From Caulobacteraceae bacterium (lineage in GTDB: Bacteria; Pseudomonadota; Alphaproteobacteria; Caulobacterales; Caulobacteraceae), in the NCBI GenBank assembly GCA_027452265.1, contig DAIDGR010000110.1, positions 39,828 to 103,827 of the forward strand: DNA of 64,000 nt, written 5' to 3'. Below the pieces are notes generated by a model. That model worked only from the letters and a program-made list of their open reading frames with translations, was not told the origin of the DNA and searched no databases. Positions within the stretch are counted from its first letter, which is position 1; each line of letters starts with the position of its first letter. This document shows positions 34,945 to 44,235 of this stretch, piece after piece. Position numbers and translations under genes: made by a program.

Positions 34945-35889
34945 TCAGGCCTTGACCGTGTCCAGCGCCGTCATGAGGTCTGGAACCGCCGCCTTGTAAT
35001 CCGCCACCAGGCCATAGTCGGCGACCTGGAAGATCGGCGCGTCGGCGTCCTTGTTGATCGCCACGATGACCTTGGAGTCCTTCATCCCGGCAAGGTGCTG
35101 AATGGCCCCGGAAATGCCGATTGCCACATAGAGCTGCGGCGCCACCACCTTGCCGGTCTGGCCGACCTGGTAATCGTTGGGGGCGTAGCCGGCGTCCACG
35201 GCCGCGCGCGAGGCGCCGACGGCGGCGCCCAGCTTGTCGGCGAGGGGCTCAATGACGCGCTGGAACTCCTCGGCCGAACCCATGGCCCGTCCGCCGCTGA
35301 CCACGATCTTGGCCGCCGCGAGCTCCGGACGATCGGACTTGACCAGTTCTTCGGAGATGAAGCGCGTCTTGGGCGCGCCGGGGCCCGGGTCCACGGCGGA
35401 GACGCTCGCGGAGCCGCCTTCCGCCGCCGCCTTGAAAGCCGTGGGACGCACCGTGATCACTTTCTTGGCGTCAGCCGAGGACACGGTCTCAAGGGCGTTT
35501 CCGGCATAGATCGGGCGCACGAAGGTCGAGCCGTCGACCACCTCGATGATCTCGGAGATCGGCGCCGTGTCGAGCGCGGCGGCGACCCGGGGAGCAAAGT
35601 TCTTGCCCACGGAGGTGGCCGGGACGAGGAGCGCCTCGTAATTGGCCATCAGGGGCACGACGCAGGCCGCCAGGGCCTCGGCGATCTGGTGTCCGAGGGC
35701 GTCACTCTCAGCGGTCAACACCTTGCGCACGCCGGCGATCTTGGCCGCCTCGGCGGCGACGCCGGCGACCCCCTTGCCGGCCACCAGCACATCGACATCG
35801 CCCGACAGAGCCAGGGCGGCGGTCACGGTCTTGTGGGTGTTGTCCTTGAGGGCGGTATTGTCGTGGTCCGCGAAAACGAGAACGGCCAT
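34945..35889 (-). CDS. etfA: Electron transfer flavoprotein alpha subunit
   Basis: 314 aa. The C-terminal FAD-binding domain carries the diagnostic AAVGASRAAVDAGYAPNDYQVGQTGKVVAPQLYVAIGISGAIQHLAGMKDSKVIVAINKD. The N-terminal domain starts MAVLVFADHDN. With EtfB it accepts electrons from acyl-CoA dehydrogenases such as the one at 5.1 kb and passes them to ETF:ubiquinone oxidoreductase, which is not in the window. It starts 2 bp after the etfB stop. Confidence 0.96.
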   Translation of the reverse strand: MAVLVFADHDNTALKDNTHKTVTAALALSGDVDVLVAGKGVAGVAAEAAKIAGVRKVLTAESDALGHQIAEALAACVVPLMANYEALLVPATSVGKNFAPRVAAALDTAPISEIIEVVDGSTFVRPIYAGNALETVSSADAKKVITVRPTAFKAAAEGGSASVSAVDPGPGAPKTRFISEELVKSDRPELAAAKIVVSGGRAMGSAEEFQRVIEPLADKLGAAVGASRAAVDAGYAPNDYQVGQTGKVVAPQLYVAIGISGAIQHLAGMKDSKVIVAINKDADAPIFQVADYGLVADYKAAVPDLMTALDTVKA

Positions 35890-35891
35890 GG

Positions 35892-36641
35892 TCAGATCAC
35901 TCCGGCTTCGGTCTTGAGCTTGGACACCAGCTCGGCGGCGGTCTCCACTTTCACCCCGGCGGTGCGCTTGGGCGGCTCGGTTACCTTCTTGACGGTCAGG
36001 TGCGCGACCGCGAGCCCGCCAAAATCGTCAGGCGACTTGATGTCGATGGTCTTCTTCTTCGCCTTCATGATGTTGGGCAGGGAGGCGTAGCGCGGCTCAT
36101 TCAGCCGGAGGTCGGCGGTGACCACGGCCGGCAGATCCAGCTCGAGGGTTTGGAGGCCGCCGTCCACCTCACGCGTCACGCGCACGGAGCCGGCGGAGAG
36201 CTCGACCTTCGAGGCGAAGGTCGCCTGGGGCCAGTCCAACAGGGCCGCCAGCATCTGCCCCACGGCATTGTTGTCGCCGTCGATGGCCTGCTTGCCCATG
36301 ATGACCAGGGACGGACCTTCGGCTTCGACCACCGCCTTGAGCATCTTGGCCACGGCCAGGGGCTCAGGGTCCGCGTCGGTCTGGATCAAGAGGCCTCGGT
36401 CGGCGCCCATGGCCAGAGCCGTACGGATCGTTTCCTGCGCCGGCGTCGGTCCAACCGACACGGCCACGATCTCCTCGGCCAGGCCCTTTTCCTTCAGCCG
36501 GACCGCCTCTTCCACGGCGATTTCGCAGAACGGATTCATGGCCATCTTCACATTGGCCAGATCGACGCCAGACTGGTCGGATTTCACCCGGGCCTTGACG
36601 TTGTAGTCGAGCACGCGTTTCACGGGCACGAGAATCTTCAT
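35892..36641 (-). CDS. etfB: Electron transfer flavoprotein beta subunit
   Basis: 249 aa, the AMP-binding partner of EtfA. Typical stretches are [40 protein letters not shown], and the [24 protein letters not shown] signature. The C-terminal part has [24 protein letters not shown], which holds the recognition-loop Leu/Lys residues of class I ETFs. It is the first gene of the etfB-etfA-hbd-HAD series, divergent from a small plus-strand ORF with about 120 bp between. Confidence 0.96.
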   Translation of the reverse strand: MKILVPVKRVLDYNVKARVKSDQSGVDLANVKMAMNPFCEIAVEEAVRLKEKGLAEEIVAVSVGPTPAQETIRTALAMGADRGLLIQTDADPEPLAVAKMLKAVVEAEGPSLVIMGKQAIDGDNNAVGQMLAALLDWPQATFASKVELSAGSVRVTREVDGGLQTLELDLPAVVTADLRLNEPRYASLPNIMKAKKKTIDIKSPDDFGGLAVAHLTVKKVTEPPKRTAGVKVETAAELVSKLKTEAGVI

Positions 36642-36762
36642 TGAGGCTCACCTTCCACGCAGAGGCCGTCGCCATAGCCTCTCCACGCCGTGTTGCAAAG
36701 CGGCGCTCACAATTGCAAGTGCGGCGCCGTGTCCCAGACCCATGCCGCAAGTCGAGAAGGCC

Positions 36763-37011
36763 ATGAACCGCGTTTTCGCCAGCACCCGGCTGATCCTGAT
36801 CGGACTGTTCATCGTCGCCTCGAGTGCGACGGCCGCCTACCAGGTGATGTACATCTGGCCGATGCAGAAGTGCGAGAAGGCCGGCGCCTGGTGGGACGGC
36901 CGCGACCGACAGTGCCTGGCGCCGATCCCGATCGCGCGGCTCACGGGTCGCATCGGACCGGTCTCGCCCCCCTCGAAATCGTCCGCCGTTCCGCGCGCGT
37001 CCTCGCGCTGA
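36763..37011 (+). CDS. Small membrane-anchored protein, function unknown
   Basis: 82 aa from the ATG at 36763 (MNRVFASTRL), which has GAAGG close upstream; an ATG at 36742 adds 7 residues without a ribosome binding site. One hydrophobic helix (LILIGLFIVASSATAAYQVMYIW) is followed by a short domain with two Cys (KCEKAGAWWDGRDRQCLAP), which could form a disulfide outside the membrane. The tail is Pro/Ser/Arg-rich. The KCE..GG/W-WD...QC pattern looks conserved-hypothetical. It converges on the ATR gene with an 11-bp gap. Confidence 0.7.
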   Translation: MNRVFASTRLILIGLFIVASSATAAYQVMYIWPMQKCEKAGAWWDGRDRQCLAPIPIARLTGRIGPVSPPSKSSAVPRASSR

Positions 37012-37022
37012 TCGGGGGCGCC

Positions 37023-37634
37023 TCAGGCGTCGCGGTGGGCGCCCGGAACCCAAAGCACGTCCCTGGCCCCCTGGTCATTGGCCCAGCGGGCGGCGACGAA
37101 CAGATAGTCGGATAGCCGGTTGAGATAGCGCAGCGCCTCACCATGGGCGCGCGGAACGGAGGTTGCGTCCCCGCCCCCTTCCAGGGCCAGAAAGGCCACG
37201 GCGTCGCGCTCGGCGCGGCGACATACCGTGCGCGCCAGATGAAGCCAGGTCGCGGCGCGCGAGCCGCCTGGAAGAACGAAGGAGTTGAGCGGCGCCAGTT
37301 CGGCGTTTAGCGCATCGATCTCACGTTCGAGACGCGCGACCTGGGCCGCCACGATCCGCAGGGCCGGCGGCCCGCCATCGTCCTCAGCCGGCGAATAGGG
37401 CGTGGCGAGGTCCGCGCCCAGGTCGAACAGGTCATTCTGGATTCGCGACAGGGAGCGGGCCAGGGGCTCGAGCCCCTCAACCTCGCCGCGCGCAAGGCCA
37501 AGCGTGGCGTTCAATTCATCCACCGCGCCAAAGGCGACGACGCGCGGATCGGCCTTGGCGACCTCCGAGCCGTCAACCAGCCGGGTGCGTCCGCCGTCTC
37601 CGGCGCGGGTATAGATGCGCGAGAGGCGGACCAT
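37023..37634 (-). CDS. Cob(I)yrinic acid a,c-diamide adenosyltransferase, PduO type
   Basis: 203 aa. Transfers adenosyl from ATP to cob(I)alamin to make coenzyme B12. The N-terminal ATP motif RIYTRAGDGGRTRLVDGSEVAKADPRVVAFGAVDELNATLG is the PduO signature, with AGDGGRTRL replacing the commoner TGDxGxTGL. The C-terminal part has FVLPGGSRAATWLHLARTVCRRAERDAV and LNRLSDYLFVAARWAN, both diagnostic. It lies 4 bp after a HIG1-type gene. I see no B12 riboswitch upstream. Confidence 0.94.
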   Translation of the reverse strand: MVRLSRIYTRAGDGGRTRLVDGSEVAKADPRVVAFGAVDELNATLGLARGEVEGLEPLARSLSRIQNDLFDLGADLATPYSPAEDDGGPPALRIVAAQVARLEREIDALNAELAPLNSFVLPGGSRAATWLHLARTVCRRAERDAVAFLALEGGGDATSVPRAHGEALRYLNRLSDYLFVAARWANDQGARDVLWVPGAHRDA

Positions 37635-37638
37635 ACCC

Positions 37639-37848
37639 CTAGTGTCCCGCCTGATGGCGGGCGAAGGCCCAGGCGGCCACCAGGACGATCACGGCGCCGA
37701 ACTGGAGCAGGACGCGCAGCCGCATCAGCTTGTTGGAGTAGGAGCGTCCGAACTCGCCGCCGCGAAACAGGGCGAAGATCCCCACCCCCAGGGTCAGGGT
37801 CACCGCCGCGAGAGACAGCGGGATGAGGATCTTGAACAGGGTCGGCAT
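37639..37848 (-). CDS. HIG1-domain twin transmembrane protein
   Basis: 69 aa with two helices (ILIPLSLAAVTLTLGVGIFALF and FGAVIVLVAAWAFA) joined by a basic loop. The loop SYSNKLMRLRVLLQ carries the HIG1 motif of hypoxia-induced/Rcf1-type proteins. Mitochondrial HIG1 proteins act in cytochrome c oxidase supercomplex assembly, so this may assist the aa3 oxidase encoded at 12.5-18 kb; that is inference. It is the first gene of a two-gene unit with the ATR. Confidence 0.86.
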   Translation of the reverse strand: MPTLFKILIPLSLAAVTLTLGVGIFALFRGGEFGRSYSNKLMRLRVLLQFGAVIVLVAAWAFARHQAGH

Positions 37849-37937
37849 GTGGGAGGACTCGAGAGGACGCGCGCGGGTGGGCTTTCCGGAAGGCCCGGGA
37901 AGCGCCTAGAACCTAAGGCGGCAAGGAGGCCGGCGCC

Positions 37938-38561
37938 ATGGTCATCGTTCATCACCTCAACAATTCGCGTTCGCAGCGGCTCCTCTGGCTGCTTGAAGAG
38001 CTCGGGGCGCCCTATGAGATCCGCTTCTACCAGCGCGATGCGGTCACCAATCTCGCCCCGGAGACGCTGAAGGCCGTGCATCCCCTGGGCAAATCGCCGG
38101 TGATCGAGGCGGACGGCCTGACCATCGCCGAGTCCGGCGCGGCGGTGGACTATCTGATCCGCACGCGCGGCCAGGGCCGCCTGGCCCCCGCGCCCGGTAC
38201 GCCCGAGCATGAGGCCTATCTGGAGTGGCTGCACTATGCCGAGGGCTCGGCCATGCTGCCCCTGATGTTGCAACTCTACACCATGCGCCTGGGTGAGGCG
38301 GGCGCGCCGCTCAAGCCGCGCATCGACAGCGAGATCGACAATCACCTGGGCTTCATCGCCGCGCGCCTGGGGGAGCAGGACTTCATCCTGCCCAGCGGAT
38401 TTTCCGGCGCGGATGTTCAGCTCAGCTTCGTCGGCGAAGTTGGCCGCGCTTTTGGCCGCCTGAGCGGCTTGCCAGGGCTCGCCGCCTGGGTGGAGCGGTT
38501 GCACGCCCGCCCCGCCTTCCAGGCCGCGTTGACCAAGGGCGGACCTTATAACCTGGCCTGA
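37938..38561 (+). CDS. Glutathione S-transferase
   Basis: 207 aa with an N-terminal thioredoxin-like GST domain and an all-helical C-terminal domain. The start MVIVHHLNNSRSQRLLWLLEELGAPYEIRFYQRD is typical; the catalytic position after HHLNNSRS is a Ser of the beta/zeta-like group. HPLGKSPVIEADGLTIAESGAAVDYLI holds the glutathione-binding cis-Pro and ES motif. GADVQLSFVGEVG is the C-terminal signature. It stands alone, convergent with an alpha/beta hydrolase gene with only 12 bp between. Confidence 0.92.
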   Translation: MVIVHHLNNSRSQRLLWLLEELGAPYEIRFYQRDAVTNLAPETLKAVHPLGKSPVIEADGLTIAESGAAVDYLIRTRGQGRLAPAPGTPEHEAYLEWLHYAEGSAMLPLMLQLYTMRLGEAGAPLKPRIDSEIDNHLGFIAARLGEQDFILPSGFSGADVQLSFVGEVGRAFGRLSGLPGLAAWVERLHARPAFQAALTKGGPYNLA

Positions 38562-38573
38562 CCCTCGGACGCC

Positions 38574-39368
38574 CTATTCGAAGACAAAACCGTCATCGTC
38601 GGCATAGCCCTCGAGGAAGTCGAATACGGCGGCGCGGAACGCGGCGTGGGGAATGGCCGAAAAGTGGTCACAGCCGGGGAGAACCACCGCGCGCCCCTCC
38701 GGCAAGGCCGCCGCCAGAATGGCGGGGTCGCCCGCCAGATCATCTTGCGCGCCGGCGGCCACCAGGGTTGAGGGCGCCAGCCGCGCCAGGTCCGGGATCG
38801 TCGCGCCGGCGGCGACGCCGCGGCTGCAGGCTGCGAGGGCCGCACGATCATCGCCCTGGGCCTCGGCGAATTGCCGAAAACCTCTCTGGACAGGGTCGGC
38901 GATCGCTTCAGGATCATCGGTGAGCAGCGCCTCGGCGAGACTCATGGCCGGCGCCGGAGGCGGGGGGCCGAGAAGCCGGCCGCCAATGCCGCCCAGGACC
39001 AGCTTGTCGATCCGCTCTGGAGCCGCCAGGGCCGCGGCGAGGGCCAGATGGGCCCCCAGGGAATAGCCCATGAGGTGCGCCCGGCGAATTCCGGCCGCGT
39101 CCATCAGGCGAATGATGTCGCGCGCCAGCTCGACCCGGGCATAGCGTTCAGGCGCATGCGGCTTGTCGCTCTCGCCATGGCCGCGCAGATCGAAGGCCGC
39201 GACGCGATAGCCGGCCTGGGCGAAGGCGGCGTACCAGCCGAGGCGCCGCCAGTTCTCGGCGCGATTGGAGGCGAAGCCGTGCGCCAGGACCACGACGCCG
39301 CGGACCTCCCCGTCAGGAGCCAGGTCGTCATAGGCAAGGCGAAGGTCATCGACGACGAAATGGGCCAT
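38574..39368 (-). CDS. Alpha/beta hydrolase
   Basis: 264 aa. The oxyanion strand VVVLAHGFASNRAENWR and the nucleophile elbow LMGYSLGAHLAL (G-x-S-x-G) are clear. The acid is probably the Asp in VAAGAQDDLAGD and the His lies in VLPGCDHFSAIP. AAFDLRGHGESDKP is the conserved strand before helix B. The substrate cannot be told; esterase or lactonase-like activity is likely. It is divergent from the hypothetical gene at 39.4 kb. Confidence 0.9.
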   Translation of the reverse strand: MAHFVVDDLRLAYDDLAPDGEVRGVVVLAHGFASNRAENWRRLGWYAAFAQAGYRVAAFDLRGHGESDKPHAPERYARVELARDIIRLMDAAGIRRAHLMGYSLGAHLALAAALAAPERIDKLVLGGIGGRLLGPPPPAPAMSLAEALLTDDPEAIADPVQRGFRQFAEAQGDDRAALAACSRGVAAGATIPDLARLAPSTLVAAGAQDDLAGDPAILAAALPEGRAVVLPGCDHFSAIPHAAFRAAVFDFLEGYADDDGFVFE

Positions 39369-39436
39369 GGCGCGCGAGCCTAGCCGTCCAGGCCCGGTCG
39401 GGCCAGAGGCGCCTCCAGGAGGGCAGGGCCTTGAGT

Positions 39437-39931
39437 ATGGGGCGCCGCGCGTCCTATCTGCAGCATATGACGGGTGAGGAGGTCTTCATCGGCGGCTGGA
39501 CCCTGGCGACGTTGCGCGCGCGCAGCCAGACCGAGCGCCATCAGATCTGGCGCCGCGCCCGGGCCCTGCACTCGGCCGAGGGCAATCACCTGGCGCGCGC
39601 GATCGAGAGGCTGGGCCTGCCCTATCGCGAACCCGAGCCCTTGGCAGCGGACTCGCCGCTATTGGCGCAGATGAAAGCCGTGTTCGCCACCCCCGAGGCC
39701 CGGGCTGCGGCCCTTGAGGCGACGCTGGACGGCCTGCCGGCCCTGGCCGGCCTCGACCTCCTGCTGCATCAGACGCTGGGCGAGGCCTATCGGCAGGACC
39801 CGGCCGCGACGCCTACGGCCGAGGCTCTCACGGCCGAACTCATGACGGGCCTTGGCTATCAGGAGGGCCCGCGAAAGGACTTGCCCGCGCGCTGCGTCGC
39901 CCGCTCCGGGGTCTTCTGGCGGCGGGGATAG
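39437..39931 (+). CDS. Hypothetical protein, mostly helical
   Basis: About 164 aa, not recognised. It is soluble, Ala/Leu/Glu-rich and probably helical (ARSQTERHQIWRRARALHSAEGNHLARAIERLG; LEATLDGLPALAGLDLLLHQTLGEAY). GC at third codon positions is high, consistent with a real gene. The start is uncertain: TTG 39431, ATG 39437 or ATG 39467. It is followed by repeat copy C and converges on pnp. It could be a small accessory gene of local origin. Confidence 0.6.
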   Translation: MGRRASYLQHMTGEEVFIGGWTLATLRARSQTERHQIWRRARALHSAEGNHLARAIERLGLPYREPEPLAADSPLLAQMKAVFATPEARAAALEATLDGLPALAGLDLLLHQTLGEAYRQDPAATPTAEALTAELMTGLGYQEGPRKDLPARCVARSGVFWRRG

Positions 39932-39987
39932 GAGCCAAAGCGCGTTCGCGTCCGGACGCGGCTGAGCCCCCTGGGGGCGTCGCGCTG

Positions 39988-40097
39988 GAGCACGATGCGT
40001 TTCCGCGGACTCCGCGAAAGCGCTGAATCGGGCTCGGTCTAAGAGTCCTTGAGCGCGCTGCGACGCGCCGGATTGGTTCCGTCCAACCGCAACGCTG
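39988..40097 (+). repeat. Dispersed two-hairpin element, copy C (most diverged)
   Basis: It starts GGAGCACGATGCGTTTCCGC and ends GTCCAACCGCAACGCTGGC. The layout matches the other copies, but many stem bases have changed, for example AATCGGGCTC instead of AATCGTGCTC and GCGCGCTGCGACGCGCC in the second half. It lies in the 258-bp region between the hypothetical gene and the pnp terminator. Confidence 0.75.
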
Positions 40098-40125
40098 GCG
40101 GCGACAAGGCCTGGCGTCTCGGCCC

Positions 40126-40161
40126 AAACGAAAGCGGCGGACCGGTCTCCCGGCCCGCCGC
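40126..40161 (-). terminator. Intrinsic terminator of pnp
   Basis: On the minus strand a GC stem (GCGGCGG...CCGCCGC plus CCGG/CCGG, one mismatch, GAGA loop) is followed by TTTCGTTT. It begins 28 bp after the pnp stop. This is a good Rho-independent terminator for the ubiD/rbfA-truB-rpsO-pnp series. Confidence 0.75.
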
Positions 40162-40189
40162 CCATTGCGGCTGGTGCGTCGCGGGCGCC

Positions 40190-42331
40190 TCAGCCCTCGA
40201 CGGCGGCCTCCTGCTTGGAGAGGTCTTCGCCAGTCTCCTGGTCGACGACCTTCATGGAGAGGCGGATCTTGCCGCGGTCGTCGAAGCCCAGAAGCTTGAC
40301 CTTCACCATCTGACCTTCGCTGAGCACGTCAGAGACCTTGTTGACCCGCTCGCGCGCGATCTGGCTGACATGCACCAGACCGTCCTTGGCCCCGAAGAAG
40401 TTCACGAAGGCGCCGAAATCGACCACCTTCACCACCTTGCCTTCGTAGATCTGGCCGACTTCGGGCTCGGAGGTGAGCGACTTGATCCAGTCCACGGCGG
40501 CCTTGATCTTAGCCCCGTCGCTGGCGGCGACCTTCACCTGACCATCGTCGCTGATATCGATCTTGGCGCCGGTCTGGGCCACGATCTCCCGGATCACCTT
40601 GCCCCCGGTGCCGATCACGTCGCGGATCTTGTCGGTGGGAATGGAGATGGTCTCGATCTTCGGCGCGTGCTCGCCCACGTCCGCCCGGGCGCCGTCAATG
40701 GCCTTGGCCATTTCGCCCAGGATGTGCAGTCGGCCGGACTTCGCCTGGCCGAGCGCCTTGGTCATGATCTCCTCGGTGATGCCGGGGATCTTGATGTCCA
40801 TCTGCAGCGAGGTGATGCCGTCGGCCGTCCCGGCGACCTTGAAATCCATGTCGCCGAGGTGATCCTCGTCGCCCAGGATGTCCGAGAGCACGGCGAAGCC
40901 GTCTGACTCCAGGATCAGGCCCATGGCGATGCCGGAGACCGGCTTCTTCAGCGGAACGCCCGCGTCCATCAGGGCCAGCGACCCGCCGCAAACCGTGGCC
41001 ATCGAGGACGAGCCGTTGGACTCGGTGATCTCGGACACCAGGCGGATGGTGTAGGGGAAGTCTTCCTTGGCCGGCAACATGGGCCGGATCGCCCGCCAGG
41101 CGAGCTTCCCGTGGCCGATCTCGCGACGGCCCGGCGCGTTCATGCGGCCCGTCTCGCCCACCGAATAGGGCGGGAAGTTGTAGTGCAGGAGGAAGCTTTC
41201 CTTGTAGGTGCCCTCCAGGGCGTCGATGAACTGCTCATCATCGCCGGTGCCCAGGGTGGCGACCACCAGGGCCTGGGTCTCGCCCCGGGTGAACAGGGCC
41301 GAACCGTGGGTGCGCGGCAGGACCGAAACCTCCGAGACGATCGGACGAACCACATCCACCGTGCGACCATCGATGCGCTTGCCGGTTTCCAGGATCGAGC
41401 GGCGGACCACATCCGCTTCGCAATCCTTGAACACGCCGGACAGCTTGGCCGGCTCATAGCCTTCGGGATTGGCTTCTGAACGGGCCAGGGCCTCGAGAAC
41501 CTTCTTCTTGGCGGCGCCCACCGCGTCATGACGCGCACCCTTGGCGGTGATGGCGTAGGCGGCCTTGAGGTCCTCGCCCACGAGCGACTTGACCTTGGCC
41601 TTGATGGCGTCGGTGTCCTCGGGGGTGAAGTCGAAGGGCTCCTTGGCGGCGTGCTCGGCCAGTTCGATGATCGCGTCGATCACCGGCTGGAAGCCCTTAT
41701 GGGCGAACATCACCCCGCCCAGGACCTGCTCCTCGGTGAGCTCCTTGATCTCGGACTCGACCATCATCACCGCGTCGTTGGTGCCGGCGACCACCAGATC
41801 CATGCGGTTCGCCGGATCCTTGATCTGATCGAGGGTCGGGTTGAGCACATACTGGCCGTCGATGAAGCCTACCCGCGCCGCGCCGATCGGGCCCATGAAG
41901 GGCACGCCCGACAGGGTCAGGGCGGCGGAGGCGGCGACCATGGCGACGATGTCCGGATCAACCTCGAGATCGTGGGACAGAACCGTGACCACCACCTGGG
42001 TCTCGTGCTTGAACCCCTTGACGAACAGGGGGCGGATCGGGCGGTCGATCAGGCGGGAGACCAGGGTCTCCTTCTCGGAGGGCCGGCCCTCGCGCTTGAA
42101 GAAGCCGCCGGGGATCTTGCCCGCGGCGAAGGTCTTTTCCTGGTAGTTGACGGTCAGGGGGAAGAAGTCGAGGCCGGGCTTGGGAGCCTTGTCGAACACC
42201 ACGGCGGCGAGAACCGTCGTCTCACCATAGGTGGCGAGAACCGCGCCGTCGGCCTGCCGGGCGATGCGGCCCGTCTCCAGGGTAAGGCGGCGACCGCCCC
42301 ACTCGATGGATTTGCGCTTGATATCGAACAT
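40190..42331 (-). CDS. pnp: Polyribonucleotide nucleotidyltransferase (PNPase)
   Basis: 713 aa, phosphorolytic 3'-5' exoribonuclease and degradosome component. Two RNase PH domains are present ([41 protein letters not shown] near the start; [23 protein letters not shown] in the second). GERRP-type and [19 protein letters not shown] catalytic Asp residues are visible. A KH domain ([20 protein letters not shown]) and an S1 domain ([33 protein letters not shown]) close the protein. It follows rpsO by 171 bp. Confidence 0.97.
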   Translation of the reverse strand: MFDIKRKSIEWGGRRLTLETGRIARQADGAVLATYGETTVLAAVVFDKAPKPGLDFFPLTVNYQEKTFAAGKIPGGFFKREGRPSEKETLVSRLIDRPIRPLFVKGFKHETQVVVTVLSHDLEVDPDIVAMVAASAALTLSGVPFMGPIGAARVGFIDGQYVLNPTLDQIKDPANRMDLVVAGTNDAVMMVESEIKELTEEQVLGGVMFAHKGFQPVIDAIIELAEHAAKEPFDFTPEDTDAIKAKVKSLVGEDLKAAYAITAKGARHDAVGAAKKKVLEALARSEANPEGYEPAKLSGVFKDCEADVVRRSILETGKRIDGRTVDVVRPIVSEVSVLPRTHGSALFTRGETQALVVATLGTGDDEQFIDALEGTYKESFLLHYNFPPYSVGETGRMNAPGRREIGHGKLAWRAIRPMLPAKEDFPYTIRLVSEITESNGSSSMATVCGGSLALMDAGVPLKKPVSGIAMGLILESDGFAVLSDILGDEDHLGDMDFKVAGTADGITSLQMDIKIPGITEEIMTKALGQAKSGRLHILGEMAKAIDGARADVGEHAPKIETISIPTDKIRDVIGTGGKVIREIVAQTGAKIDISDDGQVKVAASDGAKIKAAVDWIKSLTSEPEVGQIYEGKVVKVVDFGAFVNFFGAKDGLVHVSQIARERVNKVSDVLSEGQMVKVKLLGFDDRGKIRLSMKVVDQETGEDLSKQEAAVEG

Positions 42332-42502
42332 GAGAGAAATCTCTTTCCTAACGGGCGTCCGAAGGGCGGATTCCCTTCGGGACGGACGGGGCGGGGCCGG
42401 GCCCTAAGCCCCGGCGCCAAAAGCCCCATCCTTGGCGGGCCGGACGGATCGCGCCGGGCCCGCGTGACGACCGCTGGAACGTGCGGCCGCGAAACAGCGG
42501 GT
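42332..42502 (-). promoter_or_regulatory. rpsO-pnp intergenic leader with hairpins
   Basis: This 171-bp gap has a strong stem at 42356-42384 (CGTCC-GAAGGG against CCCTTC-GGACG, one bulge) close to the pnp start, and several GC-rich self-complementary stretches after rpsO. In E. coli the pnp leader is cut by RNase III and autoregulated by PNPase; the same role is possible here but not shown. Confidence 0.5.
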
Positions 42503-42772
42503 CTACCGACGAAGTCCCAGAGACCCGATCAGGGTCTGGTAACGGGCCTCGTCGGAGGCCTTCAGGTGATCAAGCAGGGACCGACGCTGCGAGACGAGCT
42601 TGAGCAGCCCGCGGCGCGAGTGGTTGTCCTTCTTGTGCGTCTTGAAGTGCTCGGTGAGGTTGGCGATGCGCTCGGAGAGGATCGCGACCTGGACTTCGGC
42701 CGAGCCGGTGTCGCCTTCGGAGCGCGCATAGGTGCGGATGAGCTCGCCCTTGCGATCGGCGGTGATCGACAT
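42503..42772 (-). CDS. rpsO: 30S ribosomal protein S15
   Basis: 89 aa, full length, binds the central domain of 16S rRNA. The family signature [51 protein letters not shown] is intact and the N-terminus [29 protein letters not shown] is typical. It lies 18 bp downstream of truB and upstream of pnp, the usual bacterial order. Confidence 0.98.
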   Translation of the reverse strand: MSITADRKGELIRTYARSEGDTGSAEVQVAILSERIANLTEHFKTHKKDNHSRRGLLKLVSQRRSLLDHLKASDEARYQTLIGSLGLRR

Positions 42773-42790
42773 CGTGTTCCTTTCGCTCAG

Positions 42791-43717
42791 CTAGAGATGG
42801 AAGACCCGTGTGGGTGTGAGCGCGCCCGCACGTGCCTCGCAAAGCGCCACGAGCCGACCCCTCGAATGGGCGGAGACGATCCGGGAGGCCGGGAGCCTTC
42901 CCATCAACGGTTCCGCTTGGCGGGGGAGCAGCACGACCTGGCGGCCCTGCATCAATCTGAAGGCGTCTTCGTCGGTCACGGCCAACGCCGGGATGTCGTC
43001 CAGCGCGGTCTCGACCGGAAGCAAAGCCTCCAGCAACGCGTCCCTATGACACAGAGCGTCCAATGTTTCCAGCGTGATCCCGTTCGACGCGCGAAACGGA
43101 CCCACGCGGGTACGGCGGAGCGCGCAAACATGCCCTTCCGCACCCAGGGCGGCGGCGAGATCGCGCGCCACGGCCCGGACATAGACGCCCTTGCCGCAAT
43201 CCATCTCCAGCGTGATGTGATCGGGGTCCGGGGCCGCGACCACGGCGAGGGCGTCGATGCGGACCTGCCGCGGCGCCAGCTCCACGTCCTGTCCTTCGCG
43301 GGCGAGGTCGTAGGCGCGCGCGCCATTTATCTTGAGGGCGGAAAAGGCGGGGGGCGTCTGCCAGACCTCGCCGACGAAGGCGCCAAGGGCCGCGGCGACG
43401 GCCTCCGCGGTCGGCCGCACGGCCGACGTCGCCACCGTCTCGCCCTCCGCATCAAGGGTCGTTGTGCTCTCTCCCCACGCCAGGGTGAAGCGGTAGGTCT
43501 TGGCCGCCTCGGTCATGAAGGGGATGGTCTTGGTGGCTTCGCCCAGCGCGATCGGCAGGACGCCATCGGCCAGGGGATCGAGCGTGCCGGCGTGGCCGGC
43601 CTTCTGGGCGTTGAACAGGCGCCGCAGGCGCCCCACGGCCGGGGTCGAACCCAGGCCACGCGGCTTGTCCAGGCAGATCCAGCCGGAGATCGCCTCGCCC
43701 TTGCGGCGGCGTCCCAT
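42791..43717 (-). CDS. truB: tRNA pseudouridine(55) synthase
   Basis: 308 aa, makes pseudouridine 55 in the T-loop of tRNAs. Catalytic Asp lies in [25 protein letters not shown]. The start [25 protein letters not shown] and the motif [19 protein letters not shown] are family features. A C-terminal PUA-like domain ends the protein. The ATG overlaps the rbfA stop as TAATG. Confidence 0.96.
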   Translation of the reverse strand: MGRRRKGEAISGWICLDKPRGLGSTPAVGRLRRLFNAQKAGHAGTLDPLADGVLPIALGEATKTIPFMTEAAKTYRFTLAWGESTTTLDAEGETVATSAVRPTAEAVAAALGAFVGEVWQTPPAFSALKINGARAYDLAREGQDVELAPRQVRIDALAVVAAPDPDHITLEMDCGKGVYVRAVARDLAAALGAEGHVCALRRTRVGPFRASNGITLETLDALCHRDALLEALLPVETALDDIPALAVTDEDAFRLMQGRQVVLLPRQAEPLMGRLPASRIVSAHSRGRLVALCEARAGALTPTRVFHL

Positions 43718-44151
43718 TATGCGGGCTCGTCAGGCTCTGGAGAGTCGGGGTCTGGCGCAGCGAGGTCCGCGCGGACCTTGGGATCGTCGAACAGGGCCGA
43801 CATGTGCGCGGCGGCGGCGAAGCTTTCGTCGTGCAGGAAGCGCAAATCGGGGGTGAACCGCATCTCGATCAAGGGACCCAGCCGCCCCCGAAGAAACCGG
43901 GCCGAACGGTTGAGGGCGTCCACCACCGCGGTGGCGTCGCCGCCGCCGAGCGGCTCGACGAAGCAGACCGCGTGGCGCAGGTCCGGGCTCATCCGGACCT
44001 CGCTGACCGTCACCGGATGATCCTGAAGCGCGGGATCGTCGAGGGTCTCGTGGCGGAGCACATCCACCAGGGCATGGCGGATCACCTCGCCGGCGCGAAG
44101 CTGACGTTGGCTGGGGCCGGCGGCGCGGCCGCGACGGGCGGGACGGGACAT
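43717..44151 (-). CDS. rbfA: 30S ribosome-binding factor RbfA
   Basis: 144 aa, cold-shock 30S maturation factor. The KH-like core is visible: SQRQLRAGEVIRHALVDVLRHETLDDPAL, VTVSEVRMSPDLRHAVCFVEPLGG, and LNRSARFLRGRLGPLIEMRFTPDLRFLHDESF. The acidic Pro-rich tail is an extension. In most bacteria rbfA directly follows infB; here the upstream minus-strand gene is ubiD, 84 bp away. Translation is coupled to truB. Confidence 0.94.
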   Translation of the reverse strand: MSRPARRGRAAGPSQRQLRAGEVIRHALVDVLRHETLDDPALQDHPVTVSEVRMSPDLRHAVCFVEPLGGGDATAVVDALNRSARFLRGRLGPLIEMRFTPDLRFLHDESFAAAAHMSALFDDPKVRADLAAPDPDSPEPDEPA

Positions 44152-44235
44152 GGCGGGGACCTCCCCACAAAGGGACGCCGCCTTAAGCGCAAGCCACGCC
44201 CCTGTCCAGAACGATGCGCCGGCCCTGCGCCTGAC

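Noticed and set aside
37849-37937. Cobalamin riboswitch before the HIG1-ATR unit
   Set aside because: The gap is only 89 bp and has no B12-box-like sequence.
41528-44020. 830-aa plus-strand ORF
   Set aside because: It is antisense to pnp, rpsO, truB and rbfA, all of which match known families. Long antisense ORFs are expected in GC-rich coding DNA and the sequence has no family features.
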